Source of the DNA: Microthrixaceae bacterium
GTDB lineage: Bacteria > Actinomycetota > Acidimicrobiia > Acidimicrobiales > Microtrichaceae
DNA: 64,000 nucleotides
NCBI GenBank assembly: GCA_023957975.1
Contig: JAMLGM010000004.1
Span: forward strand, 186,001 to 250,000
Direction of reading: 5' to 3'
Shown here: in pieces, positions 60,551 to 64,000 of the stretch
Layout: every line of letters begins with the position of its first letter
Position numbering within the stretch: position 1 is the first letter of the stretch
Made by a program: the position numbers and the translations under genes
The notes under the pieces: generated by a model
What the model saw: the letters and a program-made list of their open reading frames with translations, nothing else
Told to the model about the DNA's origin: nothing
Databases searched by the model: none

Positions 60551-62689
60551 GTGACCTCAACGCACCCGCCGCGGACACGGCTACACCCGTTCGTTCAATT
60601 CCGTGACCGGTCCCGGCTCGTTCACCTGCCGGCGCTCGACGGATTGCGCGGCGCCGCGGTCGTCGTCGTGGTGCTGTTCCACGGAAACTGGTCGTGGGTG
60701 CGAGGCGGGTTCCTGGGGGTGTCGCTGTTCTTCACCCTGTCGGGATTCCTCATCACCTCGCTGCTCATCACCGAGTACGACGGCACGGCATCGCTCAGTT
60801 TGGGTTCGTTCTGGGCTCGGCGTTTCCGGCGGTTGCTCCCGGCCGCCTGGCTCACCATCGCGGTCACCGTCGTGTTGGCCTCGGCGCTGTCGGCGTTCGG
60901 TTCACAGGATCGCGGCGACGCGATCGCTTCGTTGTTGAACGTTGCCAACTGGCGGTTCCTGGCGACCGGGTCGTCCTACAACGACCTGTTTTCCACGCCG
61001 TCTCCGTTTCGGCACTTCTGGAGCCTCGCAATCGAGGAACAGGCGTATGTGGCGCTGCCGGTGCTGGTGTGGGTGGCTCTGCGGGTCTCGAGAGGCTCGC
61101 TGAGCGTGCTGGCGAGCGTTCTCGGGGTGCTCTTGTCGCTGTCGATGTGGACGACGTTGACCGCTGACTCTGTCGATCGCGTCTATTACGGCACCATCAC
61201 CCGCTCGGCCGAGATCCTCATCGGCGCACTGCTGGCAGCGATGGTCGCCCACCCCAAGACCAGGGTGCATCTGTTGCGACGATGGGTGCTGCGAAGCGTC
61301 GTCGTGGTGGCCGGGGTCGTGTCGTTGGTGGGTTTCCTGGTGGCCTGCGTCCGGGTCGAGGTCGGAAGTGCGTTCGTCCTCAAGGGCGGTCTGGTGCTGA
61401 TCGCCGTTGGATCGGCGGCGTTGATCCTGAACGCCGCGATGGGCATCGGCATCATCGGGTTCATCTTCGAATGGCGACCGCTGCGGTGGCTCGGCGGAAT
61501 CTCCTACGGCGTGTACCTGTTCCACTGGCCGCTGTTCGCGCTGCTGACCGAACGCCGCACCGGACTCGGCCATTTCCCGCGGTTCGTCGTGCTCGTGGCG
61601 CTGACGCTGGTGCTGGCGGTCCTCAGCAGCCGTCACGTCGAGATTCCGATGCGACGCCGTCGATTCCCGAAACCCGCCCTGCCGACGATGGCGTCGGCCG
61701 CGGCGGTCATCGTCGTGGTGTTGGCGTTGATCATGCCCACCACCACCTCGCTGGTGTTCGATGCCGAGGCCGCGTCGGCTCAACTCGACACCCTCGTCAT
61801 GGGCAGCCTTCCGGCAGCGACGTCAGGGGAGTCCGGAACCTCCGCCGACGGTTCGCCGGGCGAAGGGTTGTCCGAGTTGGCCGCGGCCCAGGCGCAACGC
61901 GAGGCCGAACGCGCACCGGCGATCATGCACTTCGGCGATTCGGTGGCCCTCAGCATGGCGTTCCCGCTGGCCGCCTGGGCGGTGGAAACCCAGGGTGGGT
62001 TCTTCCTCGGAGGCGACACCACGATCGGGTGTGGCATCGGTCGCGGCGGCTACGAACGCTCCTTTGGGGTGGTTCCTCGTCGTGCCGAGTGCGACAACTG
62101 GCCGCAGCGCTGGTATCCGATCACCGACGTCGACGGTCTCGACATCGCCATGGTGCACACGGGACAGTGGGAACTGGTCGACCGCCGTATCCCACTCGGG
62201 ATGAATCACACCGTCGTCGGCGAAGACGCCGCGCTGCTGAGCACCCCCGTGCCAACGCAGATCGATGAGGTGTGGCGCAACGTCGGAGATCAGATCTACG
62301 ACGACTACCTGCTCGCAGAGCTGTCGGCAGCTCAAGAGTTGCTGTCGCGTCGCGGCGCGCTGGTGTTGTGGGTGAACCTTCCCTACTACAGCAACCTCGA
62401 CAGCGAGTCGTTCAACGCCAACCTGCGCCTGAGCCACGACCCGGCGCGGGTCGACGCGTTCAACGCTGTGCTCGAACGGCTCACCGCGAAGTTCCCGGAC
62501 ACTTCGCGGCTGTTGGATCTGCATACCTACATGGCCGACAAGACCGATGACACGAGCCTTCGGGCCGACGGATCCCACTTCAACAAGGAGGGTGCGGAAT
62601 CGGTCGCCTTGGAATTTCTCGGCCCCGAACTGCTTCGTCTCTGGCGCGACTGGCGGGCGCCGCAACTCGGCCTCGACGGTGACCGATAG
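60551..62689 (+). CDS. AT3-SGNH two-domain O-acetyltransferase (OatA/OafB-like)
   Basis: 712 residues from GTG 60551, 4 bases after the previous stop. The N-terminal AT3 domain (about 25-400) has LPALDGLRGAAVVVVVLFHGN, GVSLFFTLSGFLITSLLITEYD, FWARRFRRLLPAAW, FRHFWSLAIEEQAYV and ISYGVYLFHWPLFAL. The C-terminal SGNH domain has FGDSVA with Ser464, and DGSH with Asp673 and His676 as the Asp-x-x-His pair. In this architecture the AT3 part moves the acyl group across the membrane and the SGNH part transfers it to a glycan. Confidence 0.94.
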   Translation: MTSTHPPRTRLHPFVQFRDRSRLVHLPALDGLRGAAVVVVVLFHGNWSWVRGGFLGVSLFFTLSGFLITSLLITEYDGTASLSLGSFWARRFRRLLPAAWLTIAVTVVLASALSAFGSQDRGDAIASLLNVANWRFLATGSSYNDLFSTPSPFRHFWSLAIEEQAYVALPVLVWVALRVSRGSLSVLASVLGVLLSLSMWTTLTADSVDRVYYGTITRSAEILIGALLAAMVAHPKTRVHLLRRWVLRSVVVVAGVVSLVGFLVACVRVEVGSAFVLKGGLVLIAVGSAALILNAAMGIGIIGFIFEWRPLRWLGGISYGVYLFHWPLFALLTERRTGLGHFPRFVVLVALTLVLAVLSSRHVEIPMRRRRFPKPALPTMASAAAVIVVVLALIMPTTTSLVFDAEAASAQLDTLVMGSLPAATSGESGTSADGSPGEGLSELAAAQAQREAERAPAIMHFGDSVALSMAFPLAAWAVETQGGFFLGGDTTIGCGIGRGGYERSFGVVPRRAECDNWPQRWYPITDVDGLDIAMVHTGQWELVDRRIPLGMNHTVVGEDAALLSTPVPTQIDEVWRNVGDQIYDDYLLAELSAAQELLSRRGALVLWVNLPYYSNLDSESFNANLRLSHDPARVDAFNAVLERLTAKFPDTSRLLDLHTYMADKTDDTSLRADGSHFNKEGAESVALEFLGPELLRLWRDWRAPQLGLDGDR

Positions 62690-62724
62690 CGGGCCGTTCA
62701 GCTTCGGCGATTGAGCGATACACG

Positions 62725-64000
62725 ATGCCAGCGGTTCCAGATCAACCCATACCCACCCATCCCGGCGCCCCGACAACGGCGCGCACCCCCGCCCCGTTCG
62801 GGCACGTGGCGGGCCTCGACGGCCTTCGAGGTATCGCGATCATCCTGGCGCTCTGTTACCACGCTCACATGTCGTTCGCGACCGGCGGGTTCGTCGGCGT
62901 CACCATGTTTTTCACCCTGTCGGGATTCCTCATCACCTCGCTGCTGCTGCGCGAGTTCGACCGCAACGGCAAAGTCGACCTCGGGCGATTCTGGTCGCGC
63001 CGATTCCGCCGTCTCCTGCCCGCCGGGTACGCCACGATCGCACTCGTGGTCGTCATGGGAGCCGTCGGAATCTGGGACGGCGACCAACTCCGTTCCCTTC
63101 GCAGCGACGTTCCGGGCGCCCTGGGTCAGGTACTCAACTGGGTGTTCATCGCCAAGGGCACCTCCTATGCCGGAGCCACCACCGCACCCTCGCCGCTCAA
63201 CCATTTCTGGAGCCTGGCGATCGAGGAGCAGTTCTACGTGGTGTTCCCGCTGCTCGCGGCGGGCCTGCTGGCCGTTGCGCGCCGACGGCGGGCGCCGCTG
63301 GTCGCGGTGTTGATGGTGTTGGCTGCCGGTTCCGCCTGGTGGAACGCACACCTGGCCGGCACCGACCTCAACCGGGCCTATTTCGGTCTGGATACGCGCA
63401 TGTCCGAACTGCTGCTGGGAGCGCTGCTGGCATGCGCCACGCTCTACCGGACCCAGATCACCAACTGGTGGCTGCGTCAGGTGACGACGCTGGTCGGCGT
63501 CGCAGCGTTGGCGACGTTGGGGTTCATCACCGCCAACGCGACGTTTTCCACCCAATGGATGTACCCCTGGGGATTCCTCCTGGTGGCGGTCTGTACCGCG
63601 GCGTTGATCGTGTCGGCGATGCAGGCCTCGGCGTTCGCCCGGGCGCTCGGCTGGAAGCCGCTCGCGTGGGTGGGCACGATCAGCTACGGGCTCTACCTGT
63701 ACCACTGGCCGATCTTTCAGTGGTTGACCCCGCGGCGAACCGGACTCACGTTGTGGCCGCTGTTCGGCGTTCGCATGGCGATCACGATCGTGATCGCCGT
63801 CGTGAGCTACCGCTTCCTCGAACACCCGATCCGGACGGGTACCGCGCTGCGCGGACGAACGCTGGCCGCGGTGCTCGGCGGCGCGGCGGTGTTGCTGTTG
63901 GTGTCGTCGACCCTGGTGGCCGCGACGGCTGCACCGGCGCAGGAAAGCCTCGCCGGTCTCGAACGCAGCACCACGACCGCGCCGCCCCCACCACAACGGG
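62725..64000 (+). CDS. AT3 acyltransferase, 3' end beyond the window
   Basis: 425 codons from ATG 62725 (MPAVPDQPIPTHPGAPTTAR), open at the window edge. AT3 hallmarks: GLDGLRGIAIILALCYHAH, GVTMFFTLSGFLITSLLLREFD, FWSRRFRRLLPAGYA, PLNHFWSLAIEEQFYVVF and ISYGLYLYHWPIFQWL. The last visible residues (about 405 on, AAPAQESLAGLERSTTTAPPPPQ) are a periplasmic linker, so an SGNH domain may follow outside the window as in the gene before it. It lies 35 bases after that gene. Confidence 0.92.
   Translation, partial: MPAVPDQPIPTHPGAPTTARTPAPFGHVAGLDGLRGIAIILALCYHAHMSFATGGFVGVTMFFTLSGFLITSLLLREFDRNGKVDLGRFWSRRFRRLLPAGYATIALVVVMGAVGIWDGDQLRSLRSDVPGALGQVLNWVFIAKGTSYAGATTAPSPLNHFWSLAIEEQFYVVFPLLAAGLLAVARRRRAPLVAVLMVLAAGSAWWNAHLAGTDLNRAYFGLDTRMSELLLGALLACATLYRTQITNWWLRQVTTLVGVAALATLGFITANATFSTQWMYPWGFLLVAVCTAALIVSAMQASAFARALGWKPLAWVGTISYGLYLYHWPIFQWLTPRRTGLTLWPLFGVRMAITIVIAVVSYRFLEHPIRTGTALRGRTLAAVLGGAAVLLLVSSTLVAATAAPAQESLAGLERSTTTAPPPPQR

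Overview
The window is GC-rich, densely packed, with many 4-bp stop/start overlaps and GTG starts. Several gene sets point to an actinobacterium: a conservon (CvnABCD), a mycobacterial-type AftD arabinofuranosyltransferase homologue, a Tat-dependent EfeUOB system, FTR1 iron uptake and an EthA-like monooxygenase. Together with the protein style this suggests class Acidimicrobiia (Ilumatobacter/Microthrix-like). That lineage is an inference from gene content; there is no rRNA or other marker here to prove it. No tRNA, rRNA, CRISPR array, transposase or prophage gene was seen. After start codons are refined, no gap without a gene exceeds about 225 bases.

Layout. 1-5 kb: a truncated DJ-1/PfpI gene behind a GlxA-type AraC regulator, then two convergent flavin monooxygenases of the Baeyer-Villiger class, each with a dyad operator candidate in front. 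5-9.4 kb: a short UvrA paralogue, a VIT-family metal transporter and a coupled unknown gene. 9.5-10.7 kb: an Xre/MbcA-RES toxin-antitoxin pair with its own palindrome. 10.7-18.7 kb: central metabolism (FAA-hydrolase, fumarase, threonine dehydratase, UppP, glutathione peroxidase, type III glutamine synthetase). 18.8-23.5 kb: an efeUOB-thrE operon on the minus strand, with possible iron-box half-sites upstream. 23.7-29 kb: an unknown 586-residue protein, a hexapeptide acyltransferase, an M18 aminopeptidase and a CapA-like membrane phosphoesterase. 29.1-35.3 kb: gltBD behind a foldable leader. 35.4-40.6 kb: a DUF4388 gene divergent from a full cvnABCD conservon.

40.8-64 kb is a cell-envelope glycan island: GT2 and GT4 transferases, a methyltransferase, a giant AftD-like enzyme, three other multispanning (GT-C-like) membrane proteins, a polyprenol-phosphate mannose synthase and four acyltransferase-3 genes. 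One of these carries two AT3 domains in one chain and another carries a C-terminal SGNH domain. The natural reading is synthesis, polyprenyl-linked export and O-acylation of an arabinan/mannan-like surface polymer, supported by UppP for lipid-carrier recycling.

Two non-coding themes stand out. Six large dyads of 50-59 bp, in two clear sequence subfamilies plus one singleton, sit just 3' of genes and look like REP-type terminator elements. Short tandem repeats (11-21 bp units) are frequent between genes, and two of them duplicate the stop codon of the gene they follow. In-frame short repeats also lengthen several proteins.
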